From contig CAWJGO010000002.1 of the NCBI GenBank assembly GCA_963842515.1, positions 1,302,001-1,366,000 on the forward strand: 64,000 nt of DNA, written 5' to 3'. Shown piece by piece: positions 8,029 through 16,282 of this stretch. The notes beneath the pieces are model-generated. The model searched no databases and had not been told where the DNA came from. It saw only the letters and a list, made by a program, of their open reading frames with translations. The first letter of the stretch is position 1. Every line of letters starts with the position of its first letter. A program made the translations under genes and the position numbers. The stretch comes from CADEED01 sp963842515. Its GTDB lineage: Bacteria; Pseudomonadota; Gammaproteobacteria; Steroidobacterales; Steroidobacteraceae.

Positions 8029-9357
8029 TTATTCGAGAGGCTGGTCGTTGCCCTGCAAACGCCCGATCAAGGCCCTGAGGAACACACGGTTGAACCGCAG
8101 CTGGCAGGCGGCCGACACCTGCTCGAGCAGCGTCGAGCTCACGCGCAGCACGGACACCGTGGTTTCCGCCTTGATGGTCGCGGTACGTCGTGCACCGCGC
8201 ACGTAACTGGTTTCGCCGAAACAATCGCCGCTGTCGATGGAGCCGAGCGTCCTGCCGTGACGTTCCACCAGGCACTTGCCGTTGACGAGAATGTAGAAAC
8301 GATCATCCATCTCGCCTTCCTTGACGATCTCCTCGCCCGCCGGATAGTCCTGCATGGTGCTGGCGCGCAGCACCTCCCAGATCTCGGCGTGTGAGAAGTC
8401 ATGGAAGAAACGCAGTCGACGCAACACGTCGAATTGCTCCTGCTGATTGATGCGCGCGTTCTGCTCGCGCAGGCGCTGGTGAACGCGCGTGAGCTCGGCC
8501 GCGAAATCCGCGCCCGACTTCTGGCGTTTGTCGGGTGTTTTGAGCATCGCCTGCGCGACGATCTCCTCGAGCTCCTCGGGCACGTCCTTGCGCTGGGTGT
8601 GGATTGGCGGCGGCGTGGCGTAGACGATCTGGTGCAGCAGTTTGACCAGGTTGCCGGCGCGGAACGGACGGATGCCGGTCAGCAGCTCGTACATCACTGC
8701 GCCGAGCGAATACAGGTCCGAGTGGTGCGTGAGCTCGAGGCTCTGCACCTGCTCCGGCGACATGTACGAGGGGCTGCCGGCGATGCCTTCGATGCGCGAG
8801 ATTTCCGAATCCGCCACCAGCGCAATGCCGAAGTCGATGATGCGCACGTCCGAATCCTGCGTGAGCATGATGTTGGACGGCTTGATGTCGCGGTGAATGA
8901 CCCCACGCGTATGAGCGTAGTGCAGTGCCTTGGCGCACTTGAACATGATCTCCACCACGTCGTCGATGCGCAGCAGGTTGTCGGGCCGGCAATAAGCCGA
9001 CAGCGTTCGCGCCCCGTGTACATGCTCGGTGACGATGTAGCAGCGGCCGTTCTCTTCACCGGCATCGTAGATAGGAAGGATGTGCGGATGCTGCAACATG
9101 CCGACCATGTGCGCTTCCGAGAGGAACATCTTGCGGGCGATCTTGGCGCGTTCGTCGGTCGGATCCTGGTCCATGTTGTAGACCTTGATCGCCACGTCGC
9201 GGCCGTAATACGAATCATGCGAAAGATAGACGGTACCGGTGGAACCCCGGCCGACCTCATTGATGATTACATATTTACCAATCCGATCGGGAACGCGGTT
9301 TTCCAGGATCTTCTGCGCCTGGGATTCAGGGCCGGTGGTTGTTGCTTGCAGCGACAT
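8029..9357 (-). CDS. Serine/threonine protein kinase with C-terminal cyclic-nucleotide-binding domain
   Basis: 442 residues, no signal peptide or transmembrane segment. The Hanks-type kinase domain spans roughly residues 27-285: glycine loop 'GRGSTGTVY', VAIK lysine K58, catalytic 'HRDIKPSN' (D157), 'DFGIA' (D176), 'SPSYMSPEQ' activation segment and 'HSDLYSLGAVMYELLTGIRP'. A short coiled region leads to a CNMP/CRP-type domain (about residues 310-435) with 'PAGEEIVKEGEMDDRFYIL' and 'GDCFGETSYVRGARRTATI', the phosphate-binding cassette region. All catalytic residues appear intact, so it is probably an active cytosolic kinase gated by cAMP or cGMP, or by a structural relative. It is convergent with the porin gene (16 bp apart); its target is unknown. 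Confidence 0.9.
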   Translation of the reverse strand: MSLQATTTGPESQAQKILENRVPDRIGKYVIINEVGRGSTGTVYLSHDSYYGRDVAIKVYNMDQDPTDERAKIARKMFLSEAHMVGMLQHPHILPIYDAGEENGRCYIVTEHVHGARTLSAYCRPDNLLRIDDVVEIMFKCAKALHYAHTRGVIHRDIKPSNIMLTQDSDVRIIDFGIALVADSEISRIEGIAGSPSYMSPEQVQSLELTHHSDLYSLGAVMYELLTGIRPFRAGNLVKLLHQIVYATPPPIHTQRKDVPEELEEIVAQAMLKTPDKRQKSGADFAAELTRVHQRLREQNARINQQEQFDVLRRLRFFHDFSHAEIWEVLRASTMQDYPAGEEIVKEGEMDDRFYILVNGKCLVERHGRTLGSIDSGDCFGETSYVRGARRTATIKAETTVSVLRVSSTLLEQVSAACQLRFNRVFLRALIGRLQGNDQPLE

Positions 9358-9506
9358 CTTTGACGACGTACCAATGCGTCAGCACGGGCTTCCCCGAACC
9401 GCGCAGTCCCATGAAAAAGGTATCGGCAGAATACGGCCGCAAGGCCGCATGGGATGTGACCCGTTTCCCGGATCACCGGTGGCGGCGCAACGGCTCAACG
9501 CATGTT

Positions 9507-10475
9507 CTAACGCGCGAAATGATCGAATCCGGTGCCCGAGAACTGCATCACACCACCACGTGCGAATACTCTTACACCGTTGCCCGCCACCAGGCTGCCG
9601 ATTCGCGTTACGGGGCCCAAGCCCCGGGAAATGGCGATGGTCATCGCACCGAGCCGCGCGAGTGGCACGGTGAACAACAATTCGTAGTCATCGCCGCCGG
9701 TGAGTGCGTATTCACGCGCCAATTCGCGCCCTACTGCACCTGTCAGGGAATCGGACACCGGCAGCGCCGCCGCATCGACTTCCGCGCCGCAACCGCTTGC
9801 GGCGCAAAGTTTCTCCAGGTCGCCGCCGAGGCCATCCGAAATATCGATGCAGGCGCTCGCCAGGCCACGCAACGCAACGCCGATGTCGCAGCGCGGCGTG
9901 GGAAAGAGAAAACGATCGCGCAGAATCTGCGCGGACAACGGATCGGCGACGTGCAGGCGATGCTGCTCGAGCGCCAGCCCTGCGGCTGCATCGCCCGGCG
10001 AGCCCGTGACGAAAATCGCGTCGCCTGCCTGCCCGCCCTGGCGCTCGAGGGCGACGCCGATGGGTACGATGCCGATCAGCGTCACCGTGATCGCGAGTGG
10101 CCCCCGCGTCGTGTCGCCCCCCACGAGTGCGACTCCATGTTTGCGGCACAGATCGCCCGCGGCGCGCGAGAACTGCGTCAGCCAGGTTTCATCGGAGCGA
10201 GGTAACGTCAGTGCGAGCAGACCCCATGCCGGCTCTGCACCCATCGCGGCGAGATCGGAAAGATTGACCGCGAATGCGCGGTGCCCGATCGAGGAGGCGG
10301 CGGAGGCCTCCGGAAAGTGCACGCCTTCCACCAGCGTGTCGGTGACGACGACGAGCTCGCGCGACGCCGGCGGCATGAGCACCGCACCGTCGTCACCCAC
10401 GCCGATACGCACGTCGCTACGCTCCGCGCCCAGGTTCGCGAAGTATTTGCCGATGAGCTCGAATTCGGATTGCAC
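9507..10475 (-). CDS. thiL: Thiamine-monophosphate kinase
   Basis: 322 residues. ThiL phosphorylates thiamine monophosphate to the active cofactor thiamine diphosphate. The N-terminus 'SEFELIGKYFA' is typical, followed by 'GVGDDGAVL', 'VTDTLVEGVHFP', 'ALVGGDTTRGP' and 'GGDDYELLFTVP' of the PurM/ThiL superfamily. The start is GTG; an in-frame TGA lies two codons upstream, so no longer start is possible. It is the last gene of the ribD-ribE-ribB-ribH-nusB run, 65 bp after nusB, matching the classical nusB-thiL order. Its product is the cofactor required by Dxs encoded at the start of this window. Confidence 0.95.
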   Translation of the reverse strand: MQSEFELIGKYFANLGAERSDVRIGVGDDGAVLMPPASRELVVVTDTLVEGVHFPEASAASSIGHRAFAVNLSDLAAMGAEPAWGLLALTLPRSDETWLTQFSRAAGDLCRKHGVALVGGDTTRGPLAITVTLIGIVPIGVALERQGGQAGDAIFVTGSPGDAAAGLALEQHRLHVADPLSAQILRDRFLFPTPRCDIGVALRGLASACIDISDGLGGDLEKLCAASGCGAEVDAAALPVSDSLTGAVGRELAREYALTGGDDYELLFTVPLARLGAMTIAISRGLGPVTRIGSLVAGNGVRVFARGGVMQFSGTGFDHFAR

Positions 10476-10540
10476 TCTTCAGGCGCTGCGCGCCACTCCT
10501 AACGGCGACGAAGCGTCGCCGAACATGAGCTATTAAAGAC

Positions 10541-10984
10541 TCAGTGTTCCAGGGGGCGCAACTCGCGGGCGGCGGCGTCCAGCACGGCGTTGACGAACTT
10601 GTGGCTGTCGGTGGCGCCGAAACGCTTGGCGAGACCGACGGCCTCGTTGATGACCACGCGGTAGGGCACATCGGGCGCGGAACGCAATTCGTGCGCACCC
10701 ACCCACAACACGGCGCGCTCCACCGGATCGAGCTCCGTCGGCTTGCGATCCATCCATGAGGCAAGCGCGGCGTCGAGCGTCTCGCTTCCCGTGCAGACAT
10801 CGGTGATGAGCTGATTGAAGTAACCGCGGTCCGCCTTGCGCATGTCCTCATCGGTGGCGAACTCATTGACGACGTCCTGCCATGGCCCGGAATTGACCTG
10901 CCAGCGATACAAGGCCTGCATCGCGAGCTTGCGCGCCACGGCACGGCGCGCCGACGCCGGATTGAATTTCATGTTGCGCGACAT
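10541..10984 (-). CDS. nusB: Transcription antitermination factor NusB
   Basis: 147 residues. NusB binds boxA RNA with NusE (S10) in the antitermination complex needed for rRNA transcription. The N-terminus 'ARRAVARKLAMQALYRWQV' is the family hallmark; 'ELDPVERAVLWVGAHEL' and 'YRVVINEAVGLAKRFG' are the conserved C-terminal helices. The ATG overlaps the ribH stop by one base (TGATG), so translation is coupled. A longer reading of the same frame upstream would run antiparallel-free into ribH coding sequence and adds a non-homologous, Arg/Ala-rich extension, so it was rejected. The TGATG junction and the family N-terminus fix the start. Confidence 0.95.
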   Translation of the reverse strand: MSRNMKFNPASARRAVARKLAMQALYRWQVNSGPWQDVVNEFATDEDMRKADRGYFNQLITDVCTGSETLDAALASWMDRKPTELDPVERAVLWVGAHELRSAPDVPYRVVINEAVGLAKRFGATDSHKFVNAVLDAAARELRPLEH

Positions 10985-11502
10985 CAGCGCTGCCTCGCGC
11001 GCGACTTCTTGCGCGGCGACCGTGGCGCGCGCGCCGGCGGCGCCAGCAACTGGATCATCTCCAGCGCCGCCTCCAACGATTCGCGACCCTTGTTCATGCG
11101 CCTGACGTCGGCGCGCTCTTGCGCCTGCTGCAGCGTCGCGGTGGTCAGCACGCCGAAGATCACCGGCACGCCGGTCGAGAGCCCCGCATCCATGAGGCCG
11201 CGCGCGCACTCGCCCGCGACGTATTCAAAATGCGGGGTGTCGCCGCGGATCACGCAGCCGAGCGCAACCACCGCATCCACGCCGCCGCTCGCGGCGAACA
11301 TCTTGGCCGCCAGCGGCAGCTCGAAGGCGCCGGGGACGCGCTCGAGAAGCAGTCGGGCCGGCTCGCCGCCATGCTCGCGCCACGCCTCGCTGGCGCCGGC
11401 GATGAGCTGATCGACGAGCTCGGCATTGAAGCGCGCGGCAATGATGACGACGCGACGCTGCCGCGCGTCGAGGCTGATGTTGCTGGTGAGTGAACCGGTC
11501 AT
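10984..11502 (-). CDS. ribH: 6,7-dimethyl-8-ribityllumazine synthase
   Basis: 172 residues. RibH condenses 5-amino-6-ribitylaminouracil with dihydroxybutanone phosphate to give lumazine, the penultimate step of riboflavin synthesis; the enzyme forms icosahedral or pentameric assemblies. Motifs are 'VVIIAARFNAELVDQLIAGA', 'VPGAFELPLAAK' and 'GCVIRGDTPHFEYV' with the active-site histidine. The C-terminus carries a basic tail ('RSPRKKSRARQR'), longer than usual. The start at 11502 is chosen because homology begins a few residues later; an upstream in-frame start would add 64 unrelated residues overlapping ribB. It sits 43 bp after ribB and touches nusB. Confidence 0.95.
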   Translation of the reverse strand: MTGSLTSNISLDARQRRVVIIAARFNAELVDQLIAGASEAWREHGGEPARLLLERVPGAFELPLAAKMFAASGGVDAVVALGCVIRGDTPHFEYVAGECARGLMDAGLSTGVPVIFGVLTTATLQQAQERADVRRMNKGRESLEAALEMIQLLAPPARAPRSPRKKSRARQR

Positions 11503-11545
11503 GGGCGCGGGAGTATACCTAGGGCTGCGCGCAGGGCTGCGCGCT

Positions 11546-12652
11546 TCATTCGGTGACGTAGCCGGTGATCTCCAGCCCGAATGCCGCGATGCCCTGCAGC
11601 TGCTTGGGAGCGGACAGCACCTGCATGTGGGTGACGCCGAGATCCTTGAGGATCTGCGCGCCGATCCCATACGTGCGCAGCACCTGTGGCGCATGGCTCG
11701 ATGCTGCCTGCCCCGCGCGTTGTCCGAGCGCGCTCACCGCGTCGGCCAGCTCACGCGGCGTGGTGTGATCGCGAAGCACGATGACGATGCCGGTGCCTAC
11801 CTCGGCGATACGCTGCATCGCTTCGCGCAGCGTCCAGGTGCGACCGAGGCCGCGCACACCGATGAGATCCGACAGCGTATCGATGGGGTGCACGCGTACC
11901 AACGGCGAGTGTGTCGCTTCCAGATTGCCGCGCACCAGTGCCAGGTGCACGTCGCGGTGCACGTGATCTTCGTAGGCTAACAACTTGAATTCACCGAATT
12001 CCGTCTCCACCTGCTGCTCGGCGATGCGCTCCACCGAGCGCTCCTGGCGCAACCGGTGGCGGATGAGATCGGCGATCGTGCCGATCTTCAGGCCGTGCTG
12101 CGCGGCGAAGGCTTCGAGGTCCGGGCGGCGCGCCATGGTGCCGTCGTCGTTCATGATCTCGACGATCACCGCTGAAGCATCAAGGCCGGCAAGGCGCGCC
12201 AGATCGCATCCCGCCTCGGTGTGTCCGGCACGGGTGAGCACGCCGCCGGGCTGCGCCATCACCGGAAAAATGTGTCCGGGCTGCCGCAAATCTTCGGGCC
12301 GGGCATTCGGTTTGACCGCGGTGATGACCGTATGCGCACGATCGTGCGCGGAGATGCCGGTGGTCACGCCTTCCGCGGCTTCGATGGACAGCGTGAAGTT
12401 GGTGCGATGCTCGCGGTGTGTGTCGTGCACCATGAGCGGCAGGCGCAATTGGCGGCACCGCTCGGCGGTCAGCGTCAGGCAGATGAGCCCGCGGCCGAAT
12501 CGCGCCATGAAATTGATGTCGGAGGCCTGCACGTGCTGCGCGGCCATGACGAGATCGCCCTCGTTTTCGCGATCTTCGTCGTCCATGATCACCACCATGC
12601 GACCGGCGGCGATGTCGGCGAGAATTTCTTCGATGCTGTTGAGCGGCTTCAT
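11546..12652 (-). CDS. ribB: 3,4-dihydroxy-2-butanone-4-phosphate synthase with degenerate GTP cyclohydrolase II-like domain (RibBX-type)
   Basis: 368 residues. The N-terminal domain (about 1-200) is a complete DHBP synthase: 'MDDEDRENEGDLVMAAQ' provides acidic metal ligands and 'TRAGHTEAGCDLARLAGL' the active-site threonine/histidine region. It makes the four-carbon unit of riboflavin from ribulose-5-phosphate. The C-terminal part (about 210-368) follows the GTP cyclohydrolase II fold ('ETEFGEFKLLAYEDHVHRDV'). However, the zinc-binding C-x10-C-x-C and the following conserved residues are replaced by 'RVHPIDTLSDLIGVRGLGRT', with no cysteine anywhere in the domain. GTP cyclohydrolase II activity is therefore unlikely. 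This matches the proteobacterial RibBX architecture (established knowledge). A stand-alone ribA should exist elsewhere. Confidence 0.93.
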   Translation of the reverse strand: MKPLNSIEEILADIAAGRMVVIMDDEDRENEGDLVMAAQHVQASDINFMARFGRGLICLTLTAERCRQLRLPLMVHDTHREHRTNFTLSIEAAEGVTTGISAHDRAHTVITAVKPNARPEDLRQPGHIFPVMAQPGGVLTRAGHTEAGCDLARLAGLDASAVIVEIMNDDGTMARRPDLEAFAAQHGLKIGTIADLIRHRLRQERSVERIAEQQVETEFGEFKLLAYEDHVHRDVHLALVRGNLEATHSPLVRVHPIDTLSDLIGVRGLGRTWTLREAMQRIAEVGTGIVIVLRDHTTPRELADAVSALGQRAGQAASSHAPQVLRTYGIGAQILKDLGVTHMQVLSAPKQLQGIAAFGLEITGYVTE

Positions 12653-13260
12653 TGAGTTTCCATGCCTAACCGCTCGACGTAGCGCGCCAGCAGGTCGATT
12701 TCCAGATTGACTCGAGCACCTTGGGTAAGACCCCCCAGCGTGGTGACTTCGAGCGTGTGCGGTATGAGATTGACGGTGAACCTGGATCCATCGACCTCAT
12801 TCACGGTGAGGCTGACGCCATCGAGAGTCACGGAACCCTTGCGCGCGATGTAACGCGCCAGCGACGCTGGCGCCGCGAAATCCACCCGCAGCGATCGCGC
12901 ATCGCGCGCGGTGACCAGCACCTCGGCGACGCCGTCCACGTGACCTGACACCCAGTGCCCACCGAGACTGTCGCCGGCACGCAGGGCGGGTTCCAGATTC
13001 ACGCGCGCCCCGGCCTGTTTGCTGCCCAGCGTCGTGACGCGCAGGGTTTCGCCGGAGACGTCGGCATGGAAACTGGCGGCCTCGAGCGCCGCCACGGTCA
13101 GGCAGACGCCATCTACGCAGACGCTGTCGCCCAGGTTGAGGCGCTCGCGCGCAATCGCCGCGAATCCGACTTCGATGCGCGAGTCCTCCATTGAGCCAGT
13201 TGACCGGCGCACCTCGACGCGGCGGATCGCGCCGATTTCCTGAACGATTCCGGTGAACAT
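12649..13260 (-). CDS. ribE: Riboflavin synthase alpha chain
   Basis: 203 residues (the same enzyme is called ribC in E. coli). It dismutates two lumazine molecules to riboflavin. It contains two lumazine-binding half-domains: the first starts 'MFTGIVQEIGAI' with 'VDGVCLTVAAL', the second has 'GHWVSGHVDGVAEVL' and 'KGSVTLDGVSLTVNEVDGS'. It overlaps ribB by 4 bp (ATGA) and follows ribD with no gap, so the three genes are translationally coupled. All catalytic N-terminal residues are present. The position inside ribD-ribE-ribB-ribH gives the complete late riboflavin pathway except GTP cyclohydrolase II. Confidence 0.96.
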   Translation of the reverse strand: MFTGIVQEIGAIRRVEVRRSTGSMEDSRIEVGFAAIARERLNLGDSVCVDGVCLTVAALEAASFHADVSGETLRVTTLGSKQAGARVNLEPALRAGDSLGGHWVSGHVDGVAEVLVTARDARSLRVDFAAPASLARYIARKGSVTLDGVSLTVNEVDGSRFTVNLIPHTLEVTTLGGLTQGARVNLEIDLLARYVERLGMETQ

Positions 13261-14367
13261 CTACTTCTCGTTCTGCTTCGGCCGAAGTCGCAGGCGCAGA
13301 TCGGGGCCGACCTGTTTCGACTCGCACATGTCGAACCCGGGCGCGGCGTCGAGATTCGTGAGTCTCGGCAGGGTGGCCACCGGTTTCGCATCCTTGCCCA
13401 ATAATTTCGGCGCGATGTACAGCAACCACTCGTCGACGAGACCCGCGGCGAACAGCGCGCCGGCGAGCCGCGAGCCCGCCTCCACCAGCACGTCGTTCAC
13501 CTCGAGCTCCGCGAGGCGCGTGAGCACTGCGGCGATATCGAGATGCGAACGAACGACTCGTACGCGTTCCACCCGCGCGTTGCCCAGCCGCTCGTCACCC
13601 GGACCCGCCTTTTGCGTGGCCGTCGGCGCCGCAAACACCAGTACGTCGCCGGGCGGCGCCAGGATGCGCGCCGTCTTGCGCAGCGTCCGGCGACGATCGA
13701 GCACCACGCGCATGGGCTGACGCGGCGTCTCGATGCGCACGTCGAGACGCGGGTCGTCGGCCAGCACGGTCGCGGCGCTGGTGAGCACGGCGCTGCTTTG
13801 CGCGCGCCAATGCTGCACGTCATCGCGCGACGCATCGCTCGTGATCCACTTGCTCTTGCCGTTGGCGAGCGCGATGCGGCCATCGAGGCTGGCGGCCGTC
13901 TTCAGCCGCACGAATGGCCGGCCATGACGCATACGCATGAGGAAACCCGCATTGAGCTCACAGGCTTCGTTCTCACACAATCCCGACTGCACCTTGAGAC
14001 CCGCTTCCCTGAGGCGCTTGGCGCCTGCGCCGTTGACACGCGGATTGGGATCCCCTACCGCATACACGACACGGCGCACGCCGGCGGCGAGCAGCACGTC
14101 GACACAGGGAGGCGTACGGCCATGATGGCTGCAGGGTTCGAGCGTCACGTAAGCGGTGGCGCCGCGCGCGCGATCGCCCGCAGCACGTATCGCAATGGGT
14201 TCGGCGTGTGGCTCGCCGGCACGCTCGTGCCAGCCTTCGCCGACGATTTCCTCGTCGCGCGCCAGCACCGCGCCGACGCGCGGATTCGGATGCGTGCTGT
14301 ACAGGCCGCGTTGCGCGAGCTCGAGCGCGCGCCGCATCGCGGCCTCATCGAAGGCGCTGAATTTCAT
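13261..14367 (-). CDS. ribD: Bifunctional pyrimidine deaminase/reductase RibD
   Basis: 368 residues. RibD carries out the deamination and side-chain reduction steps of riboflavin synthesis. The N-terminal zinc deaminase domain has H54-A-E56 ('GEPHAEPIAI') and the zinc cysteines in 'LEPCSHHGRTPPC' (C79, C88). The C-terminal NADPH-dependent reductase (from about residue 150) has 'FVRLKTAASLDGRIAL', 'KWITSDASRDDVQHWR' and 'DVLVEAGSRLAGAL'. The start overlaps the nrdR stop by 4 bp, and its own stop abuts the riboflavin synthase start. Length and motifs are complete. Confidence 0.96.
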   Translation of the reverse strand: MKFSAFDEAAMRRALELAQRGLYSTHPNPRVGAVLARDEEIVGEGWHERAGEPHAEPIAIRAAGDRARGATAYVTLEPCSHHGRTPPCVDVLLAAGVRRVVYAVGDPNPRVNGAGAKRLREAGLKVQSGLCENEACELNAGFLMRMRHGRPFVRLKTAASLDGRIALANGKSKWITSDASRDDVQHWRAQSSAVLTSAATVLADDPRLDVRIETPRQPMRVVLDRRRTLRKTARILAPPGDVLVFAAPTATQKAGPGDERLGNARVERVRVVRSHLDIAAVLTRLAELEVNDVLVEAGSRLAGALFAAGLVDEWLLYIAPKLLGKDAKPVATLPRLTNLDAAPGFDMCESKQVGPDLRLRLRPKQNEK

Positions 14368-14891
14368 TTGCGCTCCTTCTTTCTCGGCAGTGTTTCGCCG
14401 GGAAGCAGCGAAAGCTGGTCTTCGCTGGGAATCTTGCCGCGCCGATGTCGCAGCCGATCGACTTCGTCGCGAAACGCCTCGACATCCTGGAAATGCCGAT
14501 ACACCGAGGCGTAACGCACGTAAGCGACTTCATCGAGCTTGTGTAATTCTTCCATGACGATTTCACCGATCTGGCGAGAAGTGACTTCGCGCTCACCGAG
14601 GCTGCGCAGTTTGCGCGTGATGTGACCGACGGCATCCTCGACTGATTCGCGCGACACCGGACGTTTCTCGAGCGCCTTGTGCAGCCCGCCACGCAGTTTG
14701 TTCTCGTCGAACGGTACGCGGCGCTGGTCCTGCTTGACCACCAATGGCATGACCAGCTCGGCGGTTTCGAACGTGGTGAAACGTTCGCCGCAGGCCAGGC
14801 ACTCGCGCCGACGGCGAATCTGCGTGCCCTCAGCCGCGAGCCGCGAGTCGTTTACCTTGGTGTCGTCGTGCGCACAGAAGGGACAGTGCAT
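14364..14891 (-). CDS. nrdR: Transcriptional repressor NrdR
   Basis: 175 residues. NrdR represses ribonucleotide reductase operons when dATP is high. The N-terminal zinc ribbon uses C3, C6, C31 and C34 ('MHCPFCAHDDTKV', 'RRRECLACGERF'). The ATP-cone domain follows with 'VVKQDQRRVPFDENKLRGGL' and 'VAYVRYASVYRHFQDVEAF'. The C-terminal tail is slightly longer than usual and basic ('PRKKERK'). It is co-located with glyA upstream and ribD downstream (4-bp overlap), the classic gammaproteobacterial nrdR-rib cluster. NrdR boxes would be expected upstream of nrd genes, none of which are in this window. Confidence 0.96.
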   Translation of the reverse strand: MHCPFCAHDDTKVNDSRLAAEGTQIRRRRECLACGERFTTFETAELVMPLVVKQDQRRVPFDENKLRGGLHKALEKRPVSRESVEDAVGHITRKLRSLGEREVTSRQIGEIVMEELHKLDEVAYVRYASVYRHFQDVEAFRDEVDRLRHRRGKIPSEDQLSLLPGETLPRKKERK

Positions 14892-14946
14892 GGCACGCCC
14901 TCGTCAGGTCGCCGGGCGCGGCGGCGCGGTCATGGGGACCGGTTCT

Positions 14947-16203
14947 TCATGGACCATAGACCGGATAGCGCCGGCACAGCTCGGTGGCCGCCGCGCGCGC
15001 CTTGTCGATGGCCGCTTCGCTGCCGTTCGCATCGAGCACATCGGCGATCCAGTCGGCGATGTCCTCGAACTCGCGCTCCTTGAAGCCGCGCGTGGTGCCC
15101 GCGGGTGTGCCGATGCGGATGCCGCTCGTGACCATGGGCGGACGCGGGTCGTTGGGCACCGCATTCTTGTTGACGGTGATGTGCGCTTTGCCGAGCGCCG
15201 CATCCGCATCCTTGCCAGTGATCTCTTTGTCGGACAGGTCGAGCAGGAACAGGTGATTGTCGGTGCCGCCGCAGACGATCTTGTAGTTGCGCTTCTGCAG
15301 TCGCGCGGCCATCGCCCGCGCGTTGACGACCACCTGTTTCTGGTAGTCCTTGAACTCTGGCTGCAGCGCTTCGAGAAACGCCACCGCTTTCGCCGCGATG
15401 ACGTGCATGAGCGGCCCGCCCTGGGTCCCCGGAAACACCAGCGAATTGAATTTCTTCGTCAATGCGTCATTGGCGCGCGCGAGGATCAGACCACCCCGCG
15501 GCCCGCGCAGCGTCTTGTGCGTGGTGCTGGTAACCACGTCGGCGTACGGCACGGGGTTCGGATATTGGCCCGCGGCAACGAGACCCGCGACATGCGCCAT
15601 GTCGACCATGAGGTATGCCCCGACCGAGTCGGCGATTTCACGGAATCGTTTGAAGTCGAGCACGCGGGAATAAGCGGAGAAACCCGCCACCACCATTTTT
15701 GGTTTCTCGGCGAGCGCCTGCGCGGCGAGAGCGTCATAGTCGATTTCGCCATTGTCCGGCCGGATGCCGTACTGCACGGCGCGGAACAACTTGCCGGAGA
15801 AATTGACCTTGGCGCCGTGCGTGAGATGACCGCCGTGATCGAGGCTCATGCCGAGGATGGTGTCACCGGGGTTGATCAGCGCGAGATACGCTGCGGCGTT
15901 CGCCTGCGAACCGGAATGCGGCTGCACGTTGGCGTAGTCGGCGCCAAAAAGTTTCTTGGCGCGATCGATGGCGAGCTGTTCGGCGATGTCGACGAACTCG
16001 CAACCACCGTAGTAGCGCCTGCCCGGGTAGCCTTCCGCGTACTTGTTGGTGAGCACCGACCCTTGAGCTTCCAGAACGCGCGGGCTGGCGTAGTTTTCCG
16101 AGGCGATCAGCTCGATGTGATCTTCCTGGCGCTGGCGTTCGTTCTTGAGGGCAGTCTCGAGTTCGGGGTCAAAGCCACCGATGGTCATCGCGGTACGGAA
16201 CAT
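14947..16203 (-). CDS. glyA: Serine hydroxymethyltransferase
   Basis: 418 residues, the usual length. It interconverts serine and glycine with tetrahydrofolate, supplying one-carbon units. Motifs: 'HIELIASENYASPRVLEAQG', 'NKYAEGYPGRRYYGGCEFVD', 'GANVQPHSGSQ'-like region reading 'NVQPHSGSQANAAAY', and the PLP-lysine segment 'VTSTTHKTLRGPRGG'. The start could be either of two methionines (16203 or five codons later). The gene heads the run glyA-nrdR-ribD-ribE-ribB-ribH-nusB-thiL on the minus strand; spacing to nrdR is 55 bp. No riboswitch-like structure was recognised in the 79 bp upstream. Confidence 0.97.
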   Translation of the reverse strand: MFRTAMTIGGFDPELETALKNERQRQEDHIELIASENYASPRVLEAQGSVLTNKYAEGYPGRRYYGGCEFVDIAEQLAIDRAKKLFGADYANVQPHSGSQANAAAYLALINPGDTILGMSLDHGGHLTHGAKVNFSGKLFRAVQYGIRPDNGEIDYDALAAQALAEKPKMVVAGFSAYSRVLDFKRFREIADSVGAYLMVDMAHVAGLVAAGQYPNPVPYADVVTSTTHKTLRGPRGGLILARANDALTKKFNSLVFPGTQGGPLMHVIAAKAVAFLEALQPEFKDYQKQVVVNARAMAARLQKRNYKIVCGGTDNHLFLLDLSDKEITGKDADAALGKAHITVNKNAVPNDPRPPMVTSGIRIGTPAGTTRGFKEREFEDIADWIADVLDANGSEAAIDKARAAATELCRRYPVYGP

Positions 16204-16282
16204 TGAAAAGGCCTCACTCGGTCGGGCTCCGGGGGCCGCGAATTGTACTGGATATGGCCGCTTTTCTGGTGAAAACGATCTA

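Noticed and set aside
14677..16206. Plus-strand open frame of about 509 codons opposite glyA and nrdR
   Set aside because: It is antisense to two strongly conserved genes; the composition is the usual Val/Arg/His-rich mirror of high-GC coding sequence and no domain is recognisable.
16204..16282. Possible glycine or FMN riboswitch upstream of glyA/rib genes
   Set aside because: No conserved riboswitch core sequence or stem pattern could be recognised in the short leader.
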